Positions 51,346 to 60,144 of a DNA stretch of 64,000 nucleotides are shown piece by piece. This DNA comes from Candidatus Rokuibacteriota bacterium (GTDB taxonomy: Bacteria; Methylomirabilota; Methylomirabilia; Rokubacteriales; CSP1-6), in the NCBI GenBank assembly GCA_016200085.1, contig JACQFL010000012.1, positions 1 through 64,000 of the forward strand. The letters are read 5' to 3'. Every line of letters begins with the position of its first letter. The first letter of the stretch is position 1. Both the position numbers and the translations under genes were made by a program. The notes under the pieces are model-generated. The model ran no database searches, was not told the DNA's origin, and saw only the letters and a list, made by a program, of their open reading frames with translations.

Positions 51346-51435
51346 GCGCCGGCTTTGCCGGCGCAACCCTGCCCGCTGGCCGCCAAGTGATCCCGGTGGG
51401 GGGAATCGGGGGGAGCGGCGCTCGCTCCCCCCGAT
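51346..51435. repeat. Composite hairpin repeat, family H, copy 2
   Basis: GCGCCGGC-TTT-GCCGGCGC (51346-51364), a 40-nt spacer, then the 13-bp stem ATCGGGGGGAGCG with a 5-nt loop (51405-51435) and GTC. The order and sequences match the element at 20489-20587. It lies between the 3' end of the tatD operon and the 5' end of the M28 peptidase gene. Confidence 0.85.
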
Positions 51436-51485
51436 GTCCAACCAGACGGCGGCTCGGAGGGGGCCGTCGAGGTCCCCTTCGAATG

Positions 51486-52262
51486 CTACAGACCGAGCAG
51501 CCGCACGGCGTTCTCGGTCGCCCGGGCGGCGAAGCGCTCGAGGGGCTCGCCGCGCAGCGCGGCCACGCACGCCGCGGTGATGGCGATCAGCGCCGGCTCG
51601 TTGCGGCGCCCCCGATGCCCCTCGGGCGGCAGGTACGGACAGTCGGTCTCGACGACGAGGCGGTCGGCCGGCGTGAAGCGCGCCACCTCGGGCAAGGCCC
51701 GCGCGTTCTTGTAGGTCACCGGCCCGGCGAGCGAGAGATGCAGACCGAGGTCGAGGCAGCGCCGCGCGGCGTCCACGTCGCCGGAGAAGCAGTGCATGAT
51801 CCCGCCGACGTCCTGCACGCGCTCCTCGGCGAGGATCGCCAGCACCTCGTCGTGCGCGTCGCGGCAGTGGACGACCACGGGCTTGCCGGCGCCGCGTGCG
51901 ACGCCGAGCAGGCGGCGGAACACGCGCGCTTGCGCGTCGCGCGGCGACAGGTCCCGGAAGAAGTCGAGCCCGATCTCGCCGATCGCCACCACGCTCTCCA
52001 CCGACGCCAGACGCTCGATCTCGGTCAGGTCCTCCTCGTCGGCCTCCGCGGCGTCGTGGGGATGCACGCCGGCCGTCGCCCACACGTCGGGCTCGCGAAC
52101 GGCGAGGCCGATCGCCTGCCGCGAGGTCTCGACGTTGGTGCCGACGCTGACCATGCGGCGCACGCCCGCCTTCCGCGCGCGCTCGAGCACAGCGTCGAGA
52201 TCGTCGGCGAAGTCGGGGAAGTGCAGGTGGGCGTGGGTGTCGAAGAGGTCGGGCGCGCTCAC
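51486..52262 (-). CDS. tatD: TatD family metal-dependent DNase
   Basis: A 258-residue TIM-barrel hydrolase. Metal ligands are present: DTHAHLHF (HxH), GEIGLDFF (Glu), VVVHCRDAHD (His), MHCFSG (His) and VETDCPYL (Asp). TatD removes damaged or 3' DNA and belongs to the housekeeping run tmk-holB-ricT-metG-tatD conserved in many bacteria. Here three extra genes separate it from metG, but GTGA overlaps keep the chain unbroken. Confidence 0.94.
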   Translation of the reverse strand: MSAPDLFDTHAHLHFPDFADDLDAVLERARKAGVRRMVSVGTNVETSRQAIGLAVREPDVWATAGVHPHDAAEADEEDLTEIERLASVESVVAIGEIGLDFFRDLSPRDAQARVFRRLLGVARGAGKPVVVHCRDAHDEVLAILAEERVQDVGGIMHCFSGDVDAARRCLDLGLHLSLAGPVTYKNARALPEVARFTPADRLVVETDCPYLPPEGHRGRRNEPALIAITAACVAALRGEPLERFAARATENAVRLLGL

Positions 52263-53587
52263 CGGAGGATCTCCTCGAGCACGCGGCCCTCGACCGGCGG
52301 CGGCGAGAGCGAGAGGAGCCGCGCGGCGGTGGGCGCGACGTCGAGCAGGCGCACGCGGTCGAGCAGGACGCCGGATCGCACCCCGCGGCCCGCGGCGATG
52401 AAGCCCGTGGCCATCAGCGGCCGCGAGGGCAGATAGCCGTGCGTGCCGCCCCGGGCCGCGTGCTCGACCGTCCGGCCGCAGGCGCCGCCCAGGGCGTACC
52501 CCGGCGCCGCCTCGACGGCGAGCGCAGCGCCGGGCATGGCGCCGAGCTCGTCGAGCTGGGCGCGGCTCACCAGCCGGTAGCGGTCGCCGGCCTCGCCGCG
52601 CAGCGCCTGCTCGGTGCGCGCCCGCAGCGTGGCGTCGGCCGGATCGCGCAGGAAGATCGCCGCGGCGCCGCCGCTGGCGTGGGCGGCCGCGCGCCAGGTC
52701 GGGTCCCGCGAAGGACAGCCGCCGAGGCCGGCTCGCGCGAGGATCGCGTTCAGCTCCACCGTCCTCGTGATCGTCTCGAAGCCGTGATCGCCGGCCACGA
52801 TCACGGTCGTGCGCTCGCCGAGCCCCGCCTCCGTCACCGCGCCGAGAATGGCCGCGACGTGGCCGTCGACGCGGCGCAGGGCGGCCGGCACGTCCACGCC
52901 GTCACGACCCTGGCGGTGCTGGGTCAGGTCCATCTGCACGAGGTGGACGAGCAACAGATTCGGCCGCGCCTGGCGGATCATGGCCACCGCGGTGTCGGTC
53001 AGGAACCGGTCCCAGGCCTCGACGTCCTTGAACATGCCCGCCGCGGGCTGGACCCCGAGGCGGTCGAACAGCCCGGGCGTGGAGGCGGCGCGGAGATCCT
53101 CGAGCGGCTCCTTGCGCGCCCAGTAGTCGCGCTCGGCGAGCAGCAGATCGATCGACGCGCCAACGGTCACCGGCCACGAGACGCTGGCCGTCGTGAGCCC
53201 GGCCTCGCGCGCCCAGTGCCAGAGGGTCGTCGCCTTGAGGTCGGAGGCTTGCTCGTACCAGCGGTCGCGCCCGCGCTCGGGATCGAAGGTCATGTTGTAG
53301 AGGATCCCGTGACGGTGGGGGCGCACGCCGGTGACGATGGTGGTGTGGTTGGGGTACGTCACGGTCGGAAAGACGCCTTCCGCCGCTCGCGCCGCGCTGC
53401 CGCCGGCCACCAGCGCGCGCAGCGCGGGCGCCTCGAACATCCCGTCGAGGTAGAACTCGGGGCGGAGGGCGTCGACGGAGATCAGCACGACGTGACGCTG
53501 GGACGGCGGCGGCGCCGGCTTCACGGCGGCGCAGGCGTACAGGACGGCCACGATGGCGAGGAGGAGGGCGGCGCGCCGGGCGCTCAT
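52259..53587 (-). CDS. Alkaline phosphatase-superfamily phosphodiesterase (NPP-like) lipoprotein
   Basis: A 442-residue exported enzyme: the leader ends LYACAAV, a plausible lipobox. The NPP/autotaxin-like fold shows ISVDALRPEF (metal Asp), the nucleophile threonine in FPTVTYPNHTTIVTG, HLVQMDLTQH (Asp/His), VAGDHGFE (Asp-His) and a late histidine in GGTHGYLPS. It would cleave phosphodiesters or pyrophosphates in the periplasm. Its ATG overlaps the previous gene stop (53584-53587) and its stop overlaps tatD. Confidence 0.88.
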   Translation of the reverse strand: MSARRAALLLAIVAVLYACAAVKPAPPPSQRHVVLISVDALRPEFYLDGMFEAPALRALVAGGSAARAAEGVFPTVTYPNHTTIVTGVRPHRHGILYNMTFDPERGRDRWYEQASDLKATTLWHWAREAGLTTASVSWPVTVGASIDLLLAERDYWARKEPLEDLRAASTPGLFDRLGVQPAAGMFKDVEAWDRFLTDTAVAMIRQARPNLLLVHLVQMDLTQHRQGRDGVDVPAALRRVDGHVAAILGAVTEAGLGERTTVIVAGDHGFETITRTVELNAILARAGLGGCPSRDPTWRAAAHASGGAAAIFLRDPADATLRARTEQALRGEAGDRYRLVSRAQLDELGAMPGAALAVEAAPGYALGGACGRTVEHAARGGTHGYLPSRPLMATGFIAAGRGVRSGVLLDRVRLLDVAPTAARLLSLSPPPVEGRVLEEILR

Positions 53588-54561
53588 GCCGTCACCGCGA
53601 AGCACAGCCGGCCGATGAGCTGGCCCGACGACGTCATGACGTCCACGCACCAGTCGCCCACCGGATCGGCGGGAAACGACGTCTTGCGGGAGTACGTCCG
53701 GAAGCCCTCCCGGCGGCCGCCGAGCACGGGCGAGAGCCGGACGGTCTGCATGACCTGGCCGTTGCGGCGCCACACGTGCTCGATCGGCTGGCGGAGCCCC
53801 GCCGGCGCGTACACCGCGGTGAACGCGACCAGCCCGTTGCGGACCTCCGCCGCCCTCAGCGTCCGGCCGAGCGGATCGATGGGCTCGGAGCCCGCCACGC
53901 CGCGGGCGAGGGTCGCGCGGGCCATCGTCAGCGGCGCCGGCGGGATCACCCCGGGCGCCAGGGCGACCAGCACCGCCGCGACCAGCCCGGCCGTCGCCGT
54001 CGCCTCCAGCGCGCCCCGCCACGGCAGTTGCCGCGTGTGGCGCACCGCGGGAGCCAGCGCCAGCATGGCCACGAACGCGCTGGCGACGAGCGAGGGATAC
54101 GGCGGCACCCCGACGAGCGGCAGCGCGACGTTCAGGGCGGCGAAGATCGACACCAGGAAGAACGCGTAGCGGAGCCAGCGGCGCGGATGGACGATCAGCC
54201 GGTACCAGGGGTCGAACGTCACGAGCAGCGCGAGGGCGACGAGTACGAGCAGGAACACGACGTTACCCGAGCCCAGCGTCGTCGCCGCGTAGTACGGCGG
54301 CAGCAGGAACAGCAAGATCCCGTGGTAGAGAGACTGGATCGTGTAGTCCGCGGCGGTGAGGACGAAGCGATGGCCGCGCGCTTCCAGCGCCTCACGCAGC
54401 TGGGCGACGAGGGCGACCAGCAGCCAGAGCAGCAGCAGGTAGCCGACGATCCACCCGACGTTCGGCAGGCCCCGGCGGAAGACGAAGAGCGTGACAAGGC
54501 CGCCGACCAGGGACGCCAGCGAGACGCCCCACCGGCGGGCCCAGACGAGCGCCCGGCTCAC
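53584..54561 (-). CDS. Membrane protein with C-terminal DUF2914-like domain
   Basis: A 325-residue protein with seven or so helices between residues 10 and 230 and a soluble C-terminal domain of about 100 residues (IEHVWRRNGQVMQTVRLSP to GDWCVDVMTSSGQLIGRLCFAV), which matches the DUF2914 beta-rich pattern; the whole resembles DUF5924-type proteins. The domain is probably periplasmic. GTG 54561 overlaps the upstream stop by GTGA. Function unknown. Confidence 0.77.
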   Translation of the reverse strand: MSRALVWARRWGVSLASLVGGLVTLFVFRRGLPNVGWIVGYLLLLWLLVALVAQLREALEARGHRFVLTAADYTIQSLYHGILLFLLPPYYAATTLGSGNVVFLLVLVALALLVTFDPWYRLIVHPRRWLRYAFFLVSIFAALNVALPLVGVPPYPSLVASAFVAMLALAPAVRHTRQLPWRGALEATATAGLVAAVLVALAPGVIPPAPLTMARATLARGVAGSEPIDPLGRTLRAAEVRNGLVAFTAVYAPAGLRQPIEHVWRRNGQVMQTVRLSPVLGGRREGFRTYSRKTSFPADPVGDWCVDVMTSSGQLIGRLCFAVTA

Positions 54562-54803
54562 CTCGGCGCGAGCGCTTCGGCGATGCGCCGGGCCACCTCG
54601 TCGCGGCCGAGGGCGCCCAGACACTCGGCGAAGTCGGGCGCGACGCGCCGCCCCGCGGCGTGGACCCCGACCAGCCCCAGCGCGCTCCGCCTCACGCGCG
54701 GCTCGAGCGCGCAGATGTCGCGCAGCACGCGGGCGATGGACGCATCGCGCGCCGCGACCTGGAGGATCAGGCCGACCAGCGCGTCGTCGGTCTGGATCAG
54801 CAT
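54558..54803 (-). CDS. Small helical hypothetical protein
   Basis: An 81-residue protein, MLIQTDDALVGLILQVAARDASIARVLRDICALEPRVRRSALGLV..., rich in helices and with a leucine/alanine pattern like a single HEAT-type or armadillo-like unit. No family recognised. It starts 4 nt after the metG stop and overlaps the DUF2914 gene, so it is within the housekeeping run. Confidence 0.65.
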   Translation of the reverse strand: MLIQTDDALVGLILQVAARDASIARVLRDICALEPRVRRSALGLVGVHAAGRRVAPDFAECLGALGRDEVARRIAEALAPR

Positions 54804-54807
54804 GGCT

Positions 54808-56724
54808 CTACTCTACCTTCGCCCCGGGGGGCAAGTCCCGGTCGAGCGTGATCACCGCGAGCCGCCCCTCCGCGGAGCCGGCCAGCAGCATGCCCTGCGA
54901 CTGGACGCCCATGAGCGTGACGGGCTGGAGGTTGGTCACCACCACGATCTTCTTGCCCACGAGATCGGCCGGCGCGTAGTGCTCGGCGATCCCCGCCGCC
55001 ACCGTGCGCGTCTCGGCGCCCAGCGAGAGCGTGAGCTTCAGGAGCTTCTTCGACTTGGGCACCGCCTCCGCGGCCACCACCTCGGCCACGCGGAGCTCGA
55101 CCCGGCCGAAGTCGTCGATGGAGATCAGGCCCGTGCCCGGGCGGTCGTCGGCGGAGCGCGCGCTCGCCCGCGCGCCCGGCTTCTTGTCCTCGACGCGCGG
55201 GAACAAGCCGGAGAGCTTGGATGCGGTCAGGCGGACAGGCTTCGTCCCGCCCCCGAAGGCGGCGTCGGCAAGTCGGAGATCGCCGCTCTCGCCCAACGCT
55301 TCGCGCATCTTCATCGCGGCACGCGGAAGGAAGGGGCTGAGCACGATACTCAGACATCGTAGCGACTCGCCAAGAACCGAGAGCACGACCTCGAGACGCT
55401 CCCGGCTTCCTGTATCGCCGCTCTTTGCCAGAGCCCAGGGCGCCGACGCGTCAACGTAACGATTGACCTTCGCGATGAATTCCCAGATCGCCGCGAGGGC
55501 TGCATGGAAGGCGAACTTCTCCATCGCGCCCTCCACGCTCTCGACGGTCGTCGCAAACGACGCCTTCAGCCCGAGTTCGGCGTCACCAAGATCCACGAGC
55601 GGCCGAGCGACACCACCGCCATGAGTTGCCATCAGCGTGGTCGCGCGCGAGACGAGGTTACCGAGGTCATTGGCGAGGTCGGCGTTGAGCCGGCCGACGA
55701 AGGCCTCCTCGGAGAAGTCGGCGTCGAGCCCGAAGACCATCTCGCGCATCAGGAAGTAGCGGAAGGCGTCGTTTCCGTAGGTGTCGCTCAGGGCGAGGGC
55801 CTCGACCACGTTGCCGACGGACTTCGACATCTTGCCGCCGCCGATGCGCCAGAAGCCGTGGACCTCGAGGTGGGTGTAGATCGGCAGGTCCGCCGCCTTG
55901 AGCATGCAGGGCCAGTACACGCCGTGGGCCTTGAGGATGTCCTTGCCGATCAGGTGCTGCACGACGGGCCAGAACGTGAGGTGCTTCTCACCGTCGAGCG
56001 GCCCCAGCGCCGAGACGTAGTTGATGAGCGCGTCGAACCAGACGTACGTCACGAACCGGTCGTCGAAGGGCAGCGGGATGCCCCATTGCAGGCGCGTGCG
56101 CGGCCGGCTGATCGAGAGGTCCTGCAACGGCTCGCGCAGGAAGCCGAGGATCTCGTTGCGGTAGCGCTCGGGACGGATCAGGTCCGGCCGGTCCTGGATG
56201 TACCGGATCAGCCAGTCCTGGTACCTCGACATCTTGAAGAAGTAGTTCTCCTCCTCGATGTGGGTGAGCGGGGTCTCGTGGTCGGGGCACGTGCCGCCGG
56301 TGTCCTTGAGCTCCGTCTCCGTGTAGTACCGCTCGCAGCCGAAGCAGTACTGTCCCCCGTACTTGCCGAAGTAGATCTCGCCCTTGTCCCACAGCGTTTG
56401 CAAGATGCGTCGGACGATCGTCTGGTGCCGCTCCTCGGTCGTCCGGATGAAGTCGTCGTTGCTGATGCCGAGGCGCCGCCACGCCTCCCGGAACGCGGCC
56501 GAGTTCTGGTCGGCCATGGCCTGCGGCGTCACGCCGGCCTTGGCCGCCGCCTGCGCGATCTTGTCGCCGTGCTCGTCGGTGCCGGTGAGGAAGAACACGC
56601 GGTCGCCGCGCAGGCGGCGATATCGCGCCATGGCGTCCGCCACGATGGTGGTGTACGCGTGCCCGAGGTGCGGGGGCCCGTTCGGGTAGTAGATCGGGGT
56701 GGTCAGGTAGACGACGTCGCTCAC
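54808..56724 (-). CDS. metG: Methionine--tRNA ligase
   Basis: A 638-residue class I synthetase. The HIGH-like motif is PPHLGHAYTT, the zinc knuckle is YCFGCERYYTETELKDTGGT with CPDH, and KMSKS is GGKMSKSVGN. A C-terminal tRNA-binding OB domain is present (IDDFGRVELRVAEV to GVQSQGMLLAG). It therefore has the long MetG2/dimerising form. Codons in the anticodon-binding part (about 55265-55690) are noticeably less G/C-biased than the rest. GTG 56724 overlaps the ricT stop. Confidence 0.96.
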   Translation of the reverse strand: MSDVVYLTTPIYYPNGPPHLGHAYTTIVADAMARYRRLRGDRVFFLTGTDEHGDKIAQAAAKAGVTPQAMADQNSAAFREAWRRLGISNDDFIRTTEERHQTIVRRILQTLWDKGEIYFGKYGGQYCFGCERYYTETELKDTGGTCPDHETPLTHIEEENYFFKMSRYQDWLIRYIQDRPDLIRPERYRNEILGFLREPLQDLSISRPRTRLQWGIPLPFDDRFVTYVWFDALINYVSALGPLDGEKHLTFWPVVQHLIGKDILKAHGVYWPCMLKAADLPIYTHLEVHGFWRIGGGKMSKSVGNVVEALALSDTYGNDAFRYFLMREMVFGLDADFSEEAFVGRLNADLANDLGNLVSRATTLMATHGGGVARPLVDLGDAELGLKASFATTVESVEGAMEKFAFHAALAAIWEFIAKVNRYVDASAPWALAKSGDTGSRERLEVVLSVLGESLRCLSIVLSPFLPRAAMKMREALGESGDLRLADAAFGGGTKPVRLTASKLSGLFPRVEDKKPGARASARSADDRPGTGLISIDDFGRVELRVAEVVAAEAVPKSKKLLKLTLSLGAETRTVAAGIAEHYAPADLVGKKIVVVTNLQPVTLMGVQSQGMLLAGSAEGRLAVITLDRDLPPGAKVE

Positions 56725-57620
56725 GACTGCTCGAGCTGGGCCTGGATGTGCGGCCGGCCCTCCCACGTGAGGTCGTCGAGCGACACCTCGGCCTCGGTCC
56801 CGTCGGGGAAGCCGACCACGACGGTCTGCTTGAGGATGCGGATGGACCGCACCTTGCCGGCCATGCACCCGCCGCCGCCGCAGGAGGCCTGGCAGGGCGT
56901 GTTCACGCGGGGCAGCCGCGCGCGCAGCTCCTCGTACGTCGAGAACTCGTAGAGCAGGCAGCACTTGAGCCGGCCGCAGTTGCCGAGCAGCCGGCTGTCG
57001 GTGAGCGGCATGTCCTGGGCCTTGGCCATCTTCACCGAGATGGGGTCGAACTTCCTCAGGTGCGACGAGCAGCAGAGCTGGCGCCCGCACGGCCCGATGC
57101 CGTCCATGACCTTGGTCGTGTCGCGCGCGCCGATCTGCCGCATCTCGATGCGGGAGCGGAACTCGCGCGCGAGCGCGCCCACGAGCAGGCGGAAGTCCAC
57201 CCGGTCCTCCGCGCTGAACGAGACCAGCACGCGGCGGGCGTGGGGATGCATCTCGACGTCGATCACCTTCAAGGCGAGGCCGTGCTCGCGCGCCATGCGG
57301 CGGCAGGTCTCGACCGCGGCCTTCTCGCGCTCGCGTCTCGCGCGGTGCTCGCGGGCCTCGGCCTCGGTGGCCGGGCACACGACGGCGGGAAACGCGCGGT
57401 CGCGCTTGAAGTCCGGCAGCGGACGCCGCGGGCGGCGCACCTCGCCGATCAGGATGGGGCTGGCGCCCGCCCCCGGCCGGGACTCGACCACCACGAAGTC
57501 TCCCACGTGCAGGGCCAGGTCGCCGGCGACCCTGTAGTCCTCGGCGGGGCTGCCCTCGCGCAGGCGGATGCCGATCAGGAACTCCTCGGGTACGGCGGCT
57601 TCGGGATCGTCGATGGTCAC
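56721..57620 (-). CDS. ricT: PSP1 domain protein (RicT/YaaT-like)
   Basis: A 299-residue protein with a central PSP1 domain and a cysteine-rich signature: DGIGPCGRQLCCSSHLRKF, NCGRLKCCLLYE and CQASCGGGGC. In Bacillus YaaT (RicT) such cysteines bind an iron-sulfur cluster in the Ric complex that guides mRNA processing and phosphorelay. Partners RicA and RicF are not in the window. The neighbours holB and metG are the conserved ones. The start ATG 57620 lies 7 nt after the holB stop. Confidence 0.9.
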   Translation of the reverse strand: MTIDDPEAAVPEEFLIGIRLREGSPAEDYRVAGDLALHVGDFVVVESRPGAGASPILIGEVRRPRRPLPDFKRDRAFPAVVCPATEAEAREHRARREREKAAVETCRRMAREHGLALKVIDVEMHPHARRVLVSFSAEDRVDFRLLVGALAREFRSRIEMRQIGARDTTKVMDGIGPCGRQLCCSSHLRKFDPISVKMAKAQDMPLTDSRLLGNCGRLKCCLLYEFSTYEELRARLPRVNTPCQASCGGGGCMAGKVRSIRILKQTVVVGFPDGTEAEVSLDDLTWEGRPHIQAQLEQS

Positions 57621-57627
57621 GGGGACC

Positions 57628-58512
57628 TCATGCCGCTCTCAGCGCGAGGCGGCTCAGGATGATCTCGAGGGTCAGCCGGGGGCTGACGTTCACCAGCAGG
57701 CCTTCGCGCGCGCGCCGGCAGGTCTCGATGACGCCGAGGATCGCCTCGGCGCTCCACGCCTCCGCCTCCCGCGCCAGGTCGCCGGCGCGCTCGGGGTCGC
57801 CGAGCAGCGCGGCGGGGCCGCCGCTGCGCGCGACGAGGAGGTCGCGGCCGTAGAGCCAGTAGGCGTCGACCAGCCGCTCGGCGCGCTCGCGGTCGCGATC
57901 CACCGCGCCCGTGCGGCGGAACATCGTCTCCACGCCCTTGGCCCGCACCTCGGCCAGGAGGTCGAGCGCCTCCGCGCGATCGGCGGCGCGCCGGGGATCC
58001 TCGCGCGCGGGGAACCGCACGATGTGGCAGCGCGAGAGCACCGTCGCGGGCAGCGCGCGGGCGCGCGGCAGGATGAGGATCATCACCGTCCGCGCCGGCG
58101 GCTCCTCCAGGGTCTTCAGGAAGGCCTGCGGCGCGTCGCCCGTCATGCGCTCGGCGTCCTCGAGGACGAACACATTGTGGCGCGCCATCGCCGGGCGCAG
58201 GGAGGCCTGGCGCTCGAGCTCGCGGATCGCGCCGATGCGCAGCGCACGCGCCCCCTTGGGATTCGACTCCGGCGGGGTGGGCTCGATCACATGCAGGTCC
58301 GGGTGCTGCCGCCCGGCGGCCATCGCGCAGCCCCGGCACTGGCCGCAGGCGTCGGGGGCCGCCGGGCCCGCGCGCTCGCAGAGGAGGGCCCGCGCGAGGG
58401 CCAGCGCCGTCGTGGTGCGCCCGCTCCCCGCCGGGCCGATGAAGGCGTAGGCGTGCGCGAGCCGGTCGGCCGCGAGGGCGCGCCGCAACTGGTCCATCGG
58501 CTCACGCGGCAT
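57628..58512 (-). CDS. holB: DNA polymerase III delta' subunit
   Basis: A 294-residue clamp-loader subunit of the AAA+ type. Visible are GPAGSGRTTTALALARALLC (P-loop), the zinc module CGQCRGC, VFVLEDAERMTGDAPQAFLKTLEEPPA (Walker B/sensor) and LSRCHIVRF (SRC motif). The P-loop lysine is replaced by Arg (GSGRTT), so ATP binding is probably lost or weak, as expected for delta'. ATG 58512 overlaps the tmk stop by 11 nt. Confidence 0.92.
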   Translation of the reverse strand: MPREPMDQLRRALAADRLAHAYAFIGPAGSGRTTTALALARALLCERAGPAAPDACGQCRGCAMAAGRQHPDLHVIEPTPPESNPKGARALRIGAIRELERQASLRPAMARHNVFVLEDAERMTGDAPQAFLKTLEEPPARTVMILILPRARALPATVLSRCHIVRFPAREDPRRAADRAEALDLLAEVRAKGVETMFRRTGAVDRDRERAERLVDAYWLYGRDLLVARSGGPAALLGDPERAGDLAREAEAWSAEAILGVIETCRRAREGLLVNVSPRLTLEIILSRLALRAA

Positions 58513-59113
58513 GGAGGTGCTCCCCGACGAGGCGCTGGACCTCGGCGGCGACGGCCGCAGGGTCACGGCCGGCCCGGACCAGGCGTATCCTCTTGGGCTC
58601 CGCCCGCTGGATCTCGAGGTACCCGCGCCGCACGCGGCCGTGGAAGGCGAGCGCCTGGCGCTCGAAGTGATCCAGCCGGCGCCGCCCGATGCGGCGGAAG
58701 CCCTCGCCCGGCGCGAGGTCGAACAGCAGCGTGAGATCGGGCTGGATGCCGCCGGTGGCGCGCAGGTTCAGCTCGCGGATGAGATCGCGGTCGATCCCGT
58801 GGCCGTAGCCCTGATACGCGAGCGTGGCGTCGGTGTAGCGGTCGCAGAGCACGATCCGGCCCGCGACGAGCCATGGGCGGATCCGCTCGGCGACGTGCTG
58901 GTGGCGCGCGGCCAGGAAGAGGAAGACCTCGGTGAGCGGCCGGGGCTTGCGCTCGAAGAGCCGGCGCACGCCCGCCCCGAGCGGCGTGCCGTCCGGCTCG
59001 CTCGTCCGCTCCACCCGGTAGCCCTGCCCGCGCAGCCAGCGCCCGAGCCGCGTCATCTGGGTCGTCTTGCCCGACCCCTCGACGCCCTCGAACGTGATCA
59101 GCACTCCCCGCAC
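58502..59113 (-). CDS. tmk: Thymidylate kinase
   Basis: A 203-residue kinase converting dTMP to dTDP. It has the P-loop FEGVEGSGKTTQ, the DRYTDATLAYQGYG motif, and the LID region DLAPGEGFRRIGRRRLDHFE. The arginine and glycine arrangement after the P-loop (no basic residue inside it, arginines in the LID) is that of type II bacterial enzymes. GTG 59113 is preceded by GGAGGG and, 30 nt away, TACAGT. It heads the housekeeping run. Confidence 0.95.
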   Translation of the reverse strand: MRGVLITFEGVEGSGKTTQMTRLGRWLRGQGYRVERTSEPDGTPLGAGVRRLFERKPRPLTEVFLFLAARHQHVAERIRPWLVAGRIVLCDRYTDATLAYQGYGHGIDRDLIRELNLRATGGIQPDLTLLFDLAPGEGFRRIGRRRLDHFERQALAFHGRVRRGYLEIQRAEPKRIRLVRAGRDPAAVAAEVQRLVGEHLHAA

Positions 59114-59227
59114 GCCCGCCCTCCGTGACGCGTCTCGTCACTGTAGCATGGCGTCCGGGGTCGACCAACGCGGCGGGCGGGAATAAGATGAAGTGCGGCT
59201 CACGTCTCCCGGGTAGAGGTTGACGCC

Positions 59228-59536
59228 ATGAAACGAGTGATCGCCCTCCTGCTCGCGACCCTCTCCCTCGCAGCGCTCCCGGCGGTCGCACGGGCCGACT
59301 GGGCCACCCAGCCACGGGTCAGCGTGTTCCCTCAGCCCGTTGATCCGTGGGCGTCGTGGGGTCGTCCCGTACCCCACCACGGCTTCGCCCATCACGATGG
59401 GCGCTTCGTGCCGGTGCCCGGCCGGGCATTCCCGGGCGTCTTCGTCTCGCCGTTCTACCAGCCCGTGTGGATCCCGCCGCAGTGGGTCTGGACCGGCTGG
59501 CAGTGGGCGCTGGTCCCGGGCCACTGGAGCTGGTAG
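59228..59536 (+). CDS. Small secreted Trp/Pro/His-rich protein
   Basis: A 102-residue exported protein (signal peptide 1-23, cleavage after ARA). The mature part is full of W, P, H and F: VPHHGFAHHDGRFVPVPG, FVSPFYQPVWIPPQWVWTG, WALVPGHWSW. It recalls YXWGXW-type beta-repeat envelope proteins. Function unknown. GTAGAGG precedes the ATG and TAAGAT is about 40 nt upstream, so unlike many neighbours this mRNA has a normal leader. Confidence 0.75.
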   Translation: MKRVIALLLATLSLAALPAVARADWATQPRVSVFPQPVDPWASWGRPVPHHGFAHHDGRFVPVPGRAFPGVFVSPFYQPVWIPPQWVWTGWQWALVPGHWSW

Positions 59537-59561
59537 CCGCTCGCGTCTGAACGGGCGGCGC

Positions 59562-60083
59562 TCAGCTCTCCAGCCCGATGCGCTCGACGTTCCGGATCCG
59601 GCCGGCGTCGAGCGCGCCGATCGACACGCTGTCGATTACGCCGGAGATCTCCAGCCCCTTCGCGTTGAGCTCGTCGCAGAGCGCCTTCACCCGCGGCGCA
59701 TCGGGCATGGCCGCCACGGTGATGTGCGGCACGTACGGCAGGTCCCGCCTCAAGCAGGGCGCGAGCGGACCCGTGTAGAGCCGGTCGTGGAGTCTCGCGA
59801 TCGCGGCGCGGCCCTCGTCCGGCACGAGGAAGGCATGGTAGTCGCCACGATCGCTTGGGTGGATCAGCGCGCGGCGGCACGTGAACGGGATCGCGCGCTC
59901 ACCGCCGACGACGGCGCGCACGTGGGCGCGGTACGCGGCCTCCTCGACGCCGTCGATGCCGAACACGAGCGTGAAATGACACTCGACGACGTCGCGAAAC
60001 CGGACATCCCACATCCCCCGCAGCTCCCGCACGAACCGCGCCGAGGCCTCGGACATCGCGGGATACGCCAGCGTGTACAGCAT
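59562..60083 (-). CDS. 2H phosphoesterase (LigT-type 2'-5' RNA ligase/cyclic phosphodiesterase)
   Basis: A 173-residue protein of the 2H superfamily. The two HxT motifs are HFTLVFG (near 38) and HITVAA (near 120), giving both catalytic histidines. Members act on 2',3'-cyclic phosphate or 2'-5' linked RNA. ATG 60083 is chosen; the longer frame runs through a palindrome. It converges with the Trp-rich protein gene. Confidence 0.87.
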   Translation of the reverse strand: MLYTLAYPAMSEASARFVRELRGMWDVRFRDVVECHFTLVFGIDGVEEAAYRAHVRAVVGGERAIPFTCRRALIHPSDRGDYHAFLVPDEGRAAIARLHDRLYTGPLAPCLRRDLPYVPHITVAAMPDAPRVKALCDELNAKGLEISGVIDSVSIGALDAGRIRNVERIGLES

Positions 60084-60144
60084 CAGTCTCCGATCCGCGA
60101 CGTGAGGCCCGAGTGCTGTCGACACCCGACCACGCGGGCCGGCA

